From NCBI GenBank assembly GCA_033875315.1, contig JANRJG010000009.1, positions 1 through 64,000 of the forward strand: a stretch of 64,000 bases of DNA, read 5' to 3'. The stretch is from Candidatus Methylacidiphilales bacterium (GTDB lineage: Bacteria > Verrucomicrobiota > Verrucomicrobiia > Methylacidiphilales > CAZTYG01). The notes beneath the pieces were generated by a model. It saw only the letters and a list, made by a program, of their open reading frames with translations, was not told the DNA's origin and made no database searches. Of the stretch, positions 30,381-40,496 are shown one piece after another. Both the position numbers and the translations under genes were made by a program. How positions within the stretch are numbered: the first letter of the stretch is position 1; every line of letters begins with the position of its first letter.

Positions 30381-32153
30381 CTATTCCAACAACTCGGGGT
30401 AATGCTGCAGGGCCACTTCCTCGATGCTGTCGCGCACATCACGGGCGCTCGCCATCTGGGCCAGTGAATGGGCCAGGATCTGCATCTGCCCGTAATCCAG
30501 GCGCTGGATCGCCCGTTTGACCCGCGGGATGAAAACCGGGCCCATGCTCAGTTCGTCCACCCCCAAACCCAGGAGGAGCGGGGTGTAAAGAACCTCCGCC
30601 GCCATCTCGCCACACACGCCGACCCAGATGTTCCCCTCGTGGGCCGCCTGCACGACCCGGCTGATCAGAGCGATGATGGCCGGATGGGTGGGTTGGTAAA
30701 GATAGGCCACCTTCTCGTTGGTGCGGTCACAGGCCAGGGTGTATTGCACCAGGTCGTTGGTGCCGATGCTGAGGAAATCCACCTCGGGCACGATGCGGTC
30801 CACAATCAGCGCCGCCGAAGGCACCTCGATCATCGCACCCAGTTCGATGTCATGGGAACGGTCGCGGCTTTCCCGGTCCAGTTCCAACAGCACGTTCTGG
30901 AGGATCGATTTGGCCTCGGTCAGTTCCTCGATGGTGGCGATCATCGGGAACATGATGCGGATGCGGTATCCGGCCCCGGCCCGGCAGATGGCCCGGAGCT
31001 GGGTCTCGAAGATATCCCGGCGCTGGAGGGTCAGGCGGATGGCACGCCAGCCCAGGAAGGGATTCAGCTCCTGTTCCATGCCCAGGTTGTTAGGCATCTT
31101 GTCCCCGCCGCAGTCCAGGGTGCGGAAGATGACCGGGTGCGGATGGGAGGCCTCGACAAATTTTCGGTAAACCGCCATTTGTTCCTCTTCATCGGGTACA
31201 CTCAGGCGGTTCATGAACAAAAACTCGGTCCGGTAGAGGCCGATCCCCTCGGCCCCGTTCTCGCGCAGGTGCGGCAGGTCCTCGATCAACTCGACGTTGG
31301 CCGAAACAACCAGCTTGCGCCCGTCCGTCGTCGAGGCCGGGGTGTCGCGCAGGGTCTCCAGTTCGGCCTCGACCCGGTTGCGCCGGATCTCGATCTGGCC
31401 GTATTCAAACTGGGTTTTTTCCGAAGGACTGACGATCAACACGCCCTCATAGCCATCGAGGAGCACATCCATGCCCCCGGAGAGCAGGAAGGAGGCGTCC
31501 TTCAAGCCGACCACGGCCGGTATGTTGAGGGCCCGGGCAATGATGGCGGTGTGCCCGACCGGCCCCCCCTGGTCGGTGGCGAATCCCAGCACCTTGCTGC
31601 GGTCGAGCAGGGCGGTGTCACCGGGCGACAAGTCGTGGGCCAGGATGATGCTCGGCTGGTCCAGATGGTACTTCTCGACCGGTTTTTTGCCCATCAGGTT
31701 GTTGAGGACGCGCTTGCCCACATCGAGGATGTCGCTGGCGCGTTCGGCCAGGTAGGGGTCATCCATCTCGCGCATGGTCTGGGCATACTGCGTGATGATG
31801 TGGTGGAAAACGTATTCGACCCGCAGGTGCTTGGTTTCCAGTTGCTTGTGCACCGCCTGGATGAGCATGGCATCCTCGACCACCAACAGATGGGCCTCGA
31901 AGATGCTGGCGTCCTTCTCTCCGATGGACTCGGAGAGAAGGTCTTTGATCTGCTGGATTTGTTTGCGCGTTTCGACCAGGGCCGCTTCCAACCGCGCCAT
32001 CTCGCCCGGCACTTCATCCGCAGCGATCGGATCACGCGGAATGGTCAGTTCTTCGCGGTCCAACACCACCAGGGGACCGCGCGCCACCCCGGGCGAAACC
32101 GGAATTCCTTCCAGACGGACGTCGGTCTGAAGTTTCTTTTTGGGTGGGCGCAC
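30381..32153 (-). CDS. ptsI: Phosphoenolpyruvate-protein phosphotransferase (PTS enzyme I)
   Basis: A 590-residue enzyme transferring phosphate from PEP to HPr. The active His is H201 in QGGPVGHTAIIARALNIPA. PEP-binding motifs follow: GIGLYRTEFLFMNR, DCGGDKMPNNLGM, FLSIGTNDLVQYTLACDR and the active-site Cys in VGVCGEMAAE. ptsH and hprK are just upstream in the same direction. No sugar-specific EII genes are in the window, suggesting a regulatory phosphorelay. Confidence 0.96.
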   Translation of the reverse strand: MRPPKKKLQTDVRLEGIPVSPGVARGPLVVLDREELTIPRDPIAADEVPGEMARLEAALVETRKQIQQIKDLLSESIGEKDASIFEAHLLVVEDAMLIQAVHKQLETKHLRVEYVFHHIITQYAQTMREMDDPYLAERASDILDVGKRVLNNLMGKKPVEKYHLDQPSIILAHDLSPGDTALLDRSKVLGFATDQGGPVGHTAIIARALNIPAVVGLKDASFLLSGGMDVLLDGYEGVLIVSPSEKTQFEYGQIEIRRNRVEAELETLRDTPASTTDGRKLVVSANVELIEDLPHLRENGAEGIGLYRTEFLFMNRLSVPDEEEQMAVYRKFVEASHPHPVIFRTLDCGGDKMPNNLGMEQELNPFLGWRAIRLTLQRRDIFETQLRAICRAGAGYRIRIMFPMIATIEELTEAKSILQNVLLELDRESRDRSHDIELGAMIEVPSAALIVDRIVPEVDFLSIGTNDLVQYTLACDRTNEKVAYLYQPTHPAIIALISRVVQAAHEGNIWVGVCGEMAAEVLYTPLLLGLGVDELSMGPVFIPRVKRAIQRLDYGQMQILAHSLAQMASARDVRDSIEEVALQHYPELLE

Positions 32154-32189
32154 CCGACCAACTTACGGGCCCGCCGGGGATTTGAAAAG

Positions 32190-32206
32190 CCCCCTGTTCA
32201 CGGGGG
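32190..32206 (-). terminator. Possible stem-loop between ptsH and ptsI
   Basis: On the minus strand, CCCCC and GGGGG pair around GTGAACA and are followed by CTTTTC. The stem is short and the T run weak, so it could be an attenuator that lowers ptsI expression relative to ptsH, or nothing. Confidence 0.28.
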
Positions 32207-32218
32207 TGGCCGAAAGGG

Positions 32219-32524
32219 TTATTCCTCGTCGAACTTGCGCTGGATCAGGGCCTCGATGGCGTCGAGGGCTTCGGCCCCCTTCTCGCCCTGCACGGTGATC
32301 TTCAGCTGGGAACCACAGCCCGCGGCCAGCATCATCAGGCCCATGATGCTCTTGCCATTGACCTGTTCATTGTCCTTCTCGACATGGATGTCACAGGGGT
32401 ATTGGTTGGCCACCCGGACGAACATGGCGGCGGGTCGGGCATGAAGACCCAGCTTGTTCTGGACCACCAAATCCCGGCTCAGTGTATCACCACCGGCACC
32501 CGTCTTTTTCTGCATCAATCCCAT
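32219..32524 (-). CDS. ptsH: Phosphocarrier protein HPr
   Basis: A 101-residue HPr with an N-terminal extension of about 13 residues. H28 in NKLGLHARPAAMFV corresponds to the EI-phosphorylated His15. S59 in VNGKSIMGLMMLAAGCGS corresponds to the regulatory Ser46 that HprK phosphorylates; the presence of both sites agrees with hprK lying one base upstream. An internal ATG at codon 4 could also be the start. Confidence 0.95.
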   Translation of the reverse strand: MGLMQKKTGAGGDTLSRDLVVQNKLGLHARPAAMFVRVANQYPCDIHVEKDNEQVNGKSIMGLMMLAAGCGSQLKITVQGEKGAEALDAIEALIQRKFDEE

Positions 32525-32525
32525 T

Positions 32526-33506
32526 TCAAAGTTCCTTGTCTGACATCCGGCTCATGAGTTTCTGGTTGAACTCAAAAGCCGAGTTGTGCCCCATGCTTTT
32601 CAGTTTCTGATCCAGGGCCGCCACCTCGACCAATCCGGCCAGGTCGCGCCCCGAACGCACTGGCAGTGTGACATGCGGTACTTTGATTTGCAATATCTCA
32701 AACAGGTCCTGGTCCAGGCCGATGCGGTCGACGTTCTCCACCTCGGCCCAATCCTTCAGGGTCACCACCATGTCCACCCGTTTGGAATGGCGGATGCTGC
32801 TGGCGCCGAAAATCGAGGCCACGTTCAGGATGCCGATGCCGCGTACTTCAATGTAATGGCGGGTCAAATCCGAGGCCGTCCCCATCAGCTCCCGGCCCTC
32901 GATGCACTTGATCCGGGTGACATCGTCGGCCACCAGGGAATAACCCCGCTCGATCAGGCCCAGCACGCACTCGCTTTTGCCGATGCCGCTTTTCCCGGTG
33001 ACGATGACCCCCACCCCCTGGATGTCGACCATGCTGCCGTGGATGCTGGTGGAGGGGGCGAAGTCTTCCTCCAGACAGATCGTCACGCTGTTGACCAGTC
33101 GCATGGTCTTGATCGGCGAGGTGAAGATGGGCACGCGCAAGCGTTCCGCCTCCTCGAGGAAAAAAGGCGGCACGGTGATGTTACGGGCAAAAACCACGCA
33201 GGGGATCTTGTGTTCGAAGATCAGACGGATGCGCTGGCGGCGTTCCTCCGGCTTGAGCGAGCGGATGTAGGCGATTTCGCTGTTGCCGATGATCTGGACG
33301 CGGCGGTGGGCGAAGTACTTGAGGAAGCCGGTGATGGCCAGACCGAGGCGGTTGACCGAACCCTCGGTGATCTTGCGGTTCATGCCCTCGGCCCCGGCCA
33401 CCAGTTTGAGCTGGAGGGAGGCGGAGTGGAGGGCATAGAACTGGCCCACCGTCAGGGTGGGTCCCTGGCTCTTGTTCAGGCCGGTTGTGGCGGACTTAGC
33501 GGGCAT
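32526..33506 (-). CDS. hprK: HPr kinase/phosphorylase
   Basis: A 326-residue bifunctional enzyme that phosphorylates or dephosphorylates HPr at serine. H156 in SIHGSMVDIQGVGVIVTGKS leads into the Walker A loop GKSGIGKSE (171-179), and the HPrK signature EVRGIGILNVASIFG follows. The N-terminal domain is present. The start at 33506 overlaps the galE stop by 11 bases. Position immediately before ptsH is common in Gram-negative bacteria that use the system for regulation. Confidence 0.95.
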   Translation of the reverse strand: MPAKSATTGLNKSQGPTLTVGQFYALHSASLQLKLVAGAEGMNRKITEGSVNRLGLAITGFLKYFAHRRVQIIGNSEIAYIRSLKPEERRQRIRLIFEHKIPCVVFARNITVPPFFLEEAERLRVPIFTSPIKTMRLVNSVTICLEEDFAPSTSIHGSMVDIQGVGVIVTGKSGIGKSECVLGLIERGYSLVADDVTRIKCIEGRELMGTASDLTRHYIEVRGIGILNVASIFGASSIRHSKRVDMVVTLKDWAEVENVDRIGLDQDLFEILQIKVPHVTLPVRSGRDLAGLVEVAALDQKLKSMGHNSAFEFNQKLMSRMSDKEL

Positions 33507-34467
33507 AACCCTGGGGATGGGCCCGGCGCCATTCCCAGGCGCTGGCCACGGTGTCGTGAATCTTGGTGAACTGCGGCTTCCAACCCAGGTCCATCTTGAT
33601 CCGGTTGGCCGAGGCCACCAAGCGCGGGGGGTCGCCGGCACGCGGCGGCTCGATCACCGCGGGAATCGGATGGCCGGTGACCTTGCGGCAGGCTTCGATC
33701 ACCTGAAGGACCGAGACCCCCTCACCCGTCCCCACGTTGTAACTGGCCGAAGCCGTGCGGCCAAGGGCCAGCAGGTGGGCGTCCGCCAGATCGAGGACGT
33801 GGATGTAATCCCGGATGCAGGTGCCGTCCGGGGTATTGTGCTTGTCGCCGAAGATGGCAATCTGCGGCCGCTTGCCCAGGGCCACATCAAGGACGATGGG
33901 AATCAGGTGGGTTTCGATCTTGCGGTCCTCCCCGTTCTTCTGGGTCGCGCCAGCGGCGTTGAAGTAACGCAGGTTGATGTGGACCATGCCGTACACCTGC
34001 TCGTACCACTTGAGGATCTGCTCAAAAAGGAGCTTCGAGTGGCCGTACGGATTGATCGGCTTCTGCGGGCAGCGCTCGTCGATCGGGATTTTCTCCGGCA
34101 GGCCGTAGGTGGCACAACTCGAGGAAAAAACGATCTTTTTGCACCCCGCCGCCACCATGGCCTCCAACAGGTTGCAACCGCCGGTGACGTTGACGGCGTA
34201 GTAGATGCCCGGATCGCGCATCGATTCGCCCACCAACGCCCGGCCGGCGAAATGCAACACGGCGTCGGGCTTGAATTCGGTCAGGCTTTTTTTCAGCAGG
34301 GGTCCATCAAGGAGGTCGCCCACCACCAACTCCGCCGGAGCGGTCACGGCGTCGTGATGGCCCTCGGCCATGTTGTCATAAACTCGCACCACGTGTCCCC
34401 CGGCCAGGAGGGACTCCACACACACGCTGCCGATGTATCCGGCCGCACCCGTCACAAAAATACGCAT
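33496..34467 (-). CDS. galE: UDP-glucose 4-epimerase
   Basis: A 323-residue short-chain dehydrogenase-type epimerase interconverting UDP-glucose and UDP-galactose. The NAD motif is VTGAAGYIGSVCVE. The catalytic Ser is in VFSSSCATYG and the Tyr/Lys pair in NPYGHSKLLFE. LRYFNAAGAT and YNVGTGEGVSVLQVI are further GalE markers. It overlaps hprK and follows rho by 65 bases, all in the same direction. The galactose supplied could serve LPS or capsule. Confidence 0.94.
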   Translation of the reverse strand: MRIFVTGAAGYIGSVCVESLLAGGHVVRVYDNMAEGHHDAVTAPAELVVGDLLDGPLLKKSLTEFKPDAVLHFAGRALVGESMRDPGIYYAVNVTGGCNLLEAMVAAGCKKIVFSSSCATYGLPEKIPIDERCPQKPINPYGHSKLLFEQILKWYEQVYGMVHINLRYFNAAGATQKNGEDRKIETHLIPIVLDVALGKRPQIAIFGDKHNTPDGTCIRDYIHVLDLADAHLLALGRTASASYNVGTGEGVSVLQVIEACRKVTGHPIPAVIEPPRAGDPPRLVASANRIKMDLGWKPQFTKIHDTVASAWEWRRAHPQGYAR

Positions 34468-34532
34468 AACTAGGAAAAACCTAGAAGTTCACCGCTCCAA
34501 GTCACGCGATTTCAACGCGGCTTTGCCCGGGA

Positions 34533-36098
<1,566 letters not shown>

Positions 36099-36127
36099 AG
36101 TCGGCTTTCTTGCGTTCGGCCCGGACT

Positions 36128-36739
36128 TCAAACAGGAATGCGCTCCAGCTGCGCTTGCAGCAGGGCGGGGGTTCCGTCGTTCCAGATCACGTGATCGCTT
36201 TGTTTCATTTTTTCCGCCAGCGGCCATTGGGCCGTCAGACGTCGGTCCGCTTCTTCCTGGTCCCAACCCCGATCACGCATGCGACGGAATTGCTGTTCCG
36301 GGGAACAGCCGACCGTCACCGTGCGGGCGAACCAGGGCTCGGCCGCGGTCTCAAAAAGCAGGGGGATTTCCACCACGGCGGGTATGCCGGGTTGGGAGGC
36401 CACATGCGTTTGGAGCTGCCTTTGCCACAGGTTGCGGATGATGGGGTGGAGGATGGAATTCAACCGTTCCCTCTGCGCGGTGTCGAAAAAAACAATGCGA
36501 CCCAGCCGGGAACGGTCAACAGACTTGTCCGTGTTTAGGATGGATGGGCCGAAAGCGTCAACCACTTTTTTATAGCCCTCATGCCCCGGCTGCAGGCATT
36601 CCCGCCCCAATTGGTCGGTCTCGATCACCCGCCAACCCCTCGCCGCCAGCAGGCGGCAGACCGTCGATTTGCCACAGGCGATCCCGCCGGTCAGTCCGAC
36701 CGTATGCGGCAGTTTTGGAGGTTGGCTGGTCTCTTGCAA
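36128..36739 (-). CDS. coaE: Dephospho-CoA kinase
   Basis: A 203-residue kinase for the last step of coenzyme A synthesis. The P-loop is [18 protein letters not shown], followed by [10 protein letters not shown] and the CoaE signature region [13 protein letters not shown] with [10 protein letters not shown]. Length is normal. First of the coaE-rho-galE-hprK series on the minus strand; 57 bases separate its start from the stop of the secretin-like gene upstream. Confidence 0.95.
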   Translation of the reverse strand: MQETSQPPKLPHTVGLTGGIACGKSTVCRLLAARGWRVIETDQLGRECLQPGHEGYKKVVDAFGPSILNTDKSVDRSRLGRIVFFDTAQRERLNSILHPIIRNLWQRQLQTHVASQPGIPAVVEIPLLFETAAEPWFARTVTVGCSPEQQFRRMRDRGWDQEEADRRLTAQWPLAEKMKQSDHVIWNDGTPALLQAQLERIPV

Positions 36740-36796
36740 AAGGTTAAAGGACGGACCGGAACGGTCCGCACAGGTTCGATTCGGCCCCTGTATGGG

Positions 36797-37624
36797 TCAG
36801 AAGACGGTCGCACGCAAGCCGAATCCCGACGACTGCGTCCCGTTAGTGCGCCCGCCGCCGGAGAAAAAATTCCGGTTGAATTCCTCCCCCGCCCCCTGGA
36901 ATCCCCCCACCTGAACGGTCTGGCCATTGGGCACGGTCACGCGCGTGGCCAACCCCCGGAAATCCACCGTCTCCGTGCGGGCATCGACCAAGGTCGTGAT
37001 CTGCGGCACCAACTCGACCTCGATGTAGTCCCCCACCACCCGCGGGGTCACCGCCATCTGGCTTCCGATATCACGCCAACGCACGGTCCCGGGAGTAAGC
37101 AACCCGAGCCCCAGGGCATACTGATAAAAAAAATCCACTAAGGGCACCTCGCGCACGACCCGGATGGAGGCTGTCCGCCCGCTCTGCACCACCAGGAACT
37201 GGTTCGACATGGACGAGGTCGAAGTCCGGCTGTGGGTGCCGTTGATGACCACACTGTTCGACGGCCCCGGACTGTTGCCAACCTGGATGTCGCGCCCCCC
37301 CACCCGCCCGCGCACGGCCAGCTGCCGGTCCTGGAGCGAGGAATCCTCCTGGTAAAGAACCTCCACCCGCACGTTGGGCCGCGGTGCGTTCAATTGCCGG
37401 ATGATGGCCTCCGCCATGGGAAGATTTTCCGCCTCGTCCTGGACCAGGAGTTTGCGCTCTTTCGGCAGCAAGACCGTTTTGCCTTTGGAAGAAAGCGTCG
37501 CCTTCACCGCCGCCTCCACCTCATGCGGGTCGGCATCCCCGAGGACAAATACCTTGGAGACCAGTTCCGCCTGGGCCCACCCGGCCAGGCTCCCGAGCAG
37601 GATCGCCGCGCACCACGCCTTCAT
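36797..37624 (-). CDS. Short secretin-like outer-membrane protein
   Basis: A 275-residue protein with a signal peptide ending near GWAQA. An N-domain-like part (KVFVLGDADPHEVEAAVKAT, LPMAEAIIRQLNAPRPNVRVEV) resembles the modular N domains of type II/III secretins. The C-terminal part has MAVTPRVVGDYIEVELVPQ and VTVPNGQTVQVGGF, matching the secretin core consensus in which strand pairs precede a VQVGG-like motif. It is much shorter than true secretins (usually over 400 residues) and no secretion genes are nearby. It may be a stand-alone paralogue of unknown use. Confidence 0.68.
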   Translation of the reverse strand: MKAWCAAILLGSLAGWAQAELVSKVFVLGDADPHEVEAAVKATLSSKGKTVLLPKERKLLVQDEAENLPMAEAIIRQLNAPRPNVRVEVLYQEDSSLQDRQLAVRGRVGGRDIQVGNSPGPSNSVVINGTHSRTSTSSMSNQFLVVQSGRTASIRVVREVPLVDFFYQYALGLGLLTPGTVRWRDIGSQMAVTPRVVGDYIEVELVPQITTLVDARTETVDFRGLATRVTVPNGQTVQVGGFQGAGEEFNRNFFSGGGRTNGTQSSGFGLRATVF

Positions 37625-37717
37625 CCCCCCACCCTAGCCCACCCCACCCTCCCGGACAATGTGGAAAGCTGGGGGGATTTTTCTTGTCCCCCCACCCCGC
37701 ACCAACATGCTTTCCCC

Positions 37718-38623
37718 ATGCACCGCGAAATCTCCTACTCCGGCTGGAACCGCTGCCTCGAACTCACCAACGGCGCCTTCCGCCTCATCGCCACCCTCGA
37801 GGTCGGGCCCCGCATCCTCTTCTTCGGCCCGCCGGACGGCCCCAACCTGTTCAAGGAATTCACCGCCCAATCCGGACTGCGCGTCCCCAAGCAATCCGAC
37901 CCGCAGAGCGGCGACTGGCTCATCTGGGGCGGCCACCGCCTCTGGGTCGCTCCCGAAGCCGATTACTGCTACCTGCCCGACAACCAACCCGTCCGCCTGG
38001 AAACCCTGCCCGGCGGAGGCTTCCGCCTCATCGCACCGGACGAAGCCGGCCCGGGCTGGCGACGTGAAATCGACCTGCTGCCCTCGCCCGACCAGGCACG
38101 GATCGAAGTCCTGCACCGATTGGTCTCCCTGCGCGATCAAGACCTCGAGGTCGCCCCCTGGGCCTTGAGCGTCATGGATGCGGGTGGAACCGCGCTCATC
38201 CCCCAACCTCCCCTGGGCAAACACCCCATCGACCTGCTTCCCAACCGCAATCTCGTCGTCTGGCCCTACGTCGATCTGACCGACGACCGCCTGGACATGA
38301 ACGCCACCTGTTGGACCCTGCGGCAAACAGCCGGCCGCGAACCGATCAAAATCGGACTGCGCCACAGCACCGGCCCACTCGGATACTGGAACCACGGCCA
38401 CCTCTTCACCACCACCGTCGACCTCGACCCGGCGGCGTCCTATCCGGATTTCGGGGTCAACTGTGAATTCTTTACCAACAGCGAAATGCTGGAGGTGGAA
38501 ACCCTCGGGCCCCTGCGCCGCCTGCGCAAGGGAGAAACCGCGGAACTGCGTTCCGTCTGGCAAATCCATCCCGCCGCCGACCTGGCCGCCGCCCGGGCCC
38601 GCATCCAGGGCGTCGGACTTTAG
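37718..38623 (+). CDS. Aldose-epimerase-like sugar-binding protein (DUF4380-like)
   Basis: A 301-residue soluble protein, start MHREISYSGWNRCLELTN. The sequence is beta-rich with EVGPRILFFGPPDGPNLF near the N-terminus, GDWLIWGGHRLWVAPE, and later VAPWALSVMDAGG and WPYVDLTDDRLDMN. This looks like the galactose-mutarotase superfamily and close to the DUF4380 group. Catalytic residues cannot be assigned by eye. Located between the secretin-like gene and tRNA-His. Confidence 0.68.
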   Translation: MHREISYSGWNRCLELTNGAFRLIATLEVGPRILFFGPPDGPNLFKEFTAQSGLRVPKQSDPQSGDWLIWGGHRLWVAPEADYCYLPDNQPVRLETLPGGGFRLIAPDEAGPGWRREIDLLPSPDQARIEVLHRLVSLRDQDLEVAPWALSVMDAGGTALIPQPPLGKHPIDLLPNRNLVVWPYVDLTDDRLDMNATCWTLRQTAGREPIKIGLRHSTGPLGYWNHGHLFTTTVDLDPAASYPDFGVNCEFFTNSEMLEVETLGPLRRLRKGETAELRSVWQIHPAADLAAARARIQGVGL

Positions 38624-38625
38624 GG

Positions 38626-38653
38626 TTGATGTCATCCGCGCCCGCGCTATCTT
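38626..38653 (+). promoter_or_regulatory. Candidate promoter of tRNA-His
   Basis: TTGATG and TATCTT are separated by 16 bases, and the second box ends 12 bases before the tRNA. Each box matches the sigma70 consensus at four of six places. It overlaps the end of the preceding gene slightly. Confidence 0.42.
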
Positions 38654-38665
38654 CGAAGATTCCAC

Positions 38666-38740
38666 GGCGGCCGTAGCTCAGTTGGTTAGAGCTCCAGATT
38701 GTGGATCTGGATGTCGCGGGTTCAAGTCCCGTCGGTCGCC
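38666..38740 (+). tRNA. tRNA-His (GTG)
   Basis: A full cloverleaf is visible. The extra G at -1 (38666) pairs with discriminator C73 (38740), the identity mark of tRNA-His. The acceptor stem is GCGGCCG with CGGTCGC (one G-T pair), the D-arm is agctcagttggttagagc, and the anticodon stem CCAGA/TCTGG encloses TTGTGGA with anticodon GTG at 38701-38703. The T-arm is gcgggttcaagtcccgt. CCA is not encoded. Confidence 0.97.
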
Positions 38741-39052
38741 CGTCCCCCTTTTTCCCCTGCCCTGATCGGTCGGCGGGGAAGCCCGAGCGAAGTGAGCCCC
38801 GCAACATTCTGTTCCAGGAGACGGAACAGACCGAATTGAAGAGAAGCAAATTCAGCGAAGATCAGGTGAAGTAAGGTCCACGCCCGGCCGGGACATCCCA
38901 GCCCCCCTACGGGACGTTTCCGCGGGCCTGGCAGGATCAGGAAGCCTGCCCAAGCCGACCCGGGGTCTGCCACCTGATCCATCCGGGGAGGAAGGAACCA
39001 CGGTGAAAAAAATCTTCGCGCGCCCGGCGGCCTTCGCGGTAAGCTCTCTTCC
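38741..39052. other. Intergenic spacer before lpd
   Basis: No gene or known RNA is recognised in these 312 bases. A perfect 7-bp inverted repeat, ctgttcc/ggaacag, lies at 38809-38829 without a T run. The last 20 bases before lpd presumably hold its ribosome-binding site, but no strong Shine-Dalgarno is evident. Confidence 0.4.
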
Positions 39053-40429
39053 ATGTCCTATGACCTCCTCATCATCGGCGGCGGACCCGCCGGCTATGTC
39101 TGCGCCAACCACGCCGCCCACCTCGGCCTCAAGGTCGCCGTGGTCGAGCAACGCAAAAACCTCGGTGGCACCTGCCTGAACGTGGGTTGCATCCCCAGCA
39201 AGGCGCTGCTCAATTCCTCCGAACACTTCCACTACGCCCAACACCGCTTCGCCGCGCATGGCATCAAGGCCGGGGAAATCTCCATCGACATCCCCACCAT
39301 GATGGCCCGCAAGGAAAAAGTGGTCAACGACCTGGCCAAGGGCATCGACTTCCTCTTCAAAAAGAACCAGGTGGAACGCTTCGAGGGAACCGGCAAAATC
39401 CTCAACGCCACCACGGTCGAAGTTTCTTCTCCGACAGGAACCCAGAAACTGGAAGCCAAGAACATCCTCCTCGCCACCGGCTCCGTTCCGATCGAGTTGC
39501 CTTTCATGAAGTTTGACGGCCAGTCGATTGTCAGCAGCGACCAGGCACTCTCCTTCCCGGAAACACCCAAGTCCCTGCTCATCATCGGTGCCGGAGCCAT
39601 CGGTCTGGAACTGGGCTCGGTGTGGGCCCGGCTGGGCACAAAGATCACGGTGGTCGAGTTCCTCCCCCGCGTGGCCGCCGGTTTCGATGCCGAGGTTTCC
39701 ACCGCGCTCCAGCGCAGCTTCGAGAAACAGGGCATGGTCTTCCATCTCAACACCAAGGTCCAGGCAGCCAAGGTCGGCAAAAACAAAGTCACCGTCACCG
39801 CCATGAAGGAAGGGGTCGAACAAACCTACGAAGCCGAGAAGGTTCTGGTCGCGGTCGGCCGCAAACCTTTCACCGACGGTCTGGGCCTGGAGGCCGCCGG
39901 GGTCAAGTTGACCGACAAGGCCCGCATCGCGGTCGATGCCCACTGCAAAACATCCGTCGACGGTATCTATGCGGTGGGCGATGTCATCGACGGCCCGATG
40001 CTGGCCCACAAGGCCGAGGCCGAGGGCCGGGCATTGGCCGAACGGCTGGCGGGCAAAGCCGCACCGGTCAACTACGCCACCATCCCGAATGTGGTCTACA
40101 CCTCGCCCGAAGCCGCCTCGGTCGGCCTGACCGAAGAACAACTGAAGGAAAAGGGCACGGCTTATCGTGTGGGCAAATGGACCTTCATGGCCAACGGACG
40201 GGCCAAGGCCGTCGACCAGACCGAGGGTTTCGTCAAGCTCCTGGCCGATGCCAAGACCGACCGCATTCTCGGTGTCCACATCGTTTCGAGCAACGCGAGC
40301 GAACTCATTGCCGAGTGCGTACTGGCGATGGAATTCAGCGCCAGTGCCGAGGATCTGGCCCGGACCATCCACGCCCACCCGACGATGGCCGAAGTCATCC
40401 GCGAGGCCGCGGAACTGGCCCAGGGTTGA
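39053..40429 (+). CDS. lpd: Dihydrolipoyl dehydrogenase (E3)
   Basis: A 458-residue FAD enzyme reoxidising dihydrolipoamide in 2-oxoacid dehydrogenase or glycine-cleavage complexes. FAD motif is LLIIGGGPAGYVCA, the redox disulfide is GGTCLNVGCIPSKAL, the NAD motif is LLIIGAGAIGLELGS, and the catalytic His/Glu pair is in IHAHPTMAEVIREAA. FAD-binding IYAVGDVIDGPMLAHKA is also present. No E1 or E2 gene is adjacent; it follows tRNA-His by about 310 bases. Confidence 0.95.
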   Translation: MSYDLLIIGGGPAGYVCANHAAHLGLKVAVVEQRKNLGGTCLNVGCIPSKALLNSSEHFHYAQHRFAAHGIKAGEISIDIPTMMARKEKVVNDLAKGIDFLFKKNQVERFEGTGKILNATTVEVSSPTGTQKLEAKNILLATGSVPIELPFMKFDGQSIVSSDQALSFPETPKSLLIIGAGAIGLELGSVWARLGTKITVVEFLPRVAAGFDAEVSTALQRSFEKQGMVFHLNTKVQAAKVGKNKVTVTAMKEGVEQTYEAEKVLVAVGRKPFTDGLGLEAAGVKLTDKARIAVDAHCKTSVDGIYAVGDVIDGPMLAHKAEAEGRALAERLAGKAAPVNYATIPNVVYTSPEAASVGLTEEQLKEKGTAYRVGKWTFMANGRAKAVDQTEGFVKLLADAKTDRILGVHIVSSNASELIAECVLAMEFSASAEDLARTIHAHPTMAEVIREAAELAQG

Positions 40430-40496
40430 AACCGGGGTCTTGGTTTCGTCACATTTTCGGGTTTGTTTAATCATTTGCTTGGGCAATGCTCGGGTC

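Noticed and set aside
30468-32444. Open frame of about 650 codons on the plus strand
   Set aside because: Antisense to ptsI and ptsH, which are certain genes.
38809-38829. Inverted repeat after tRNA-His considered as a terminator
   Set aside because: A 7-bp stem with no following T run, and 70 bases away from the tRNA end.
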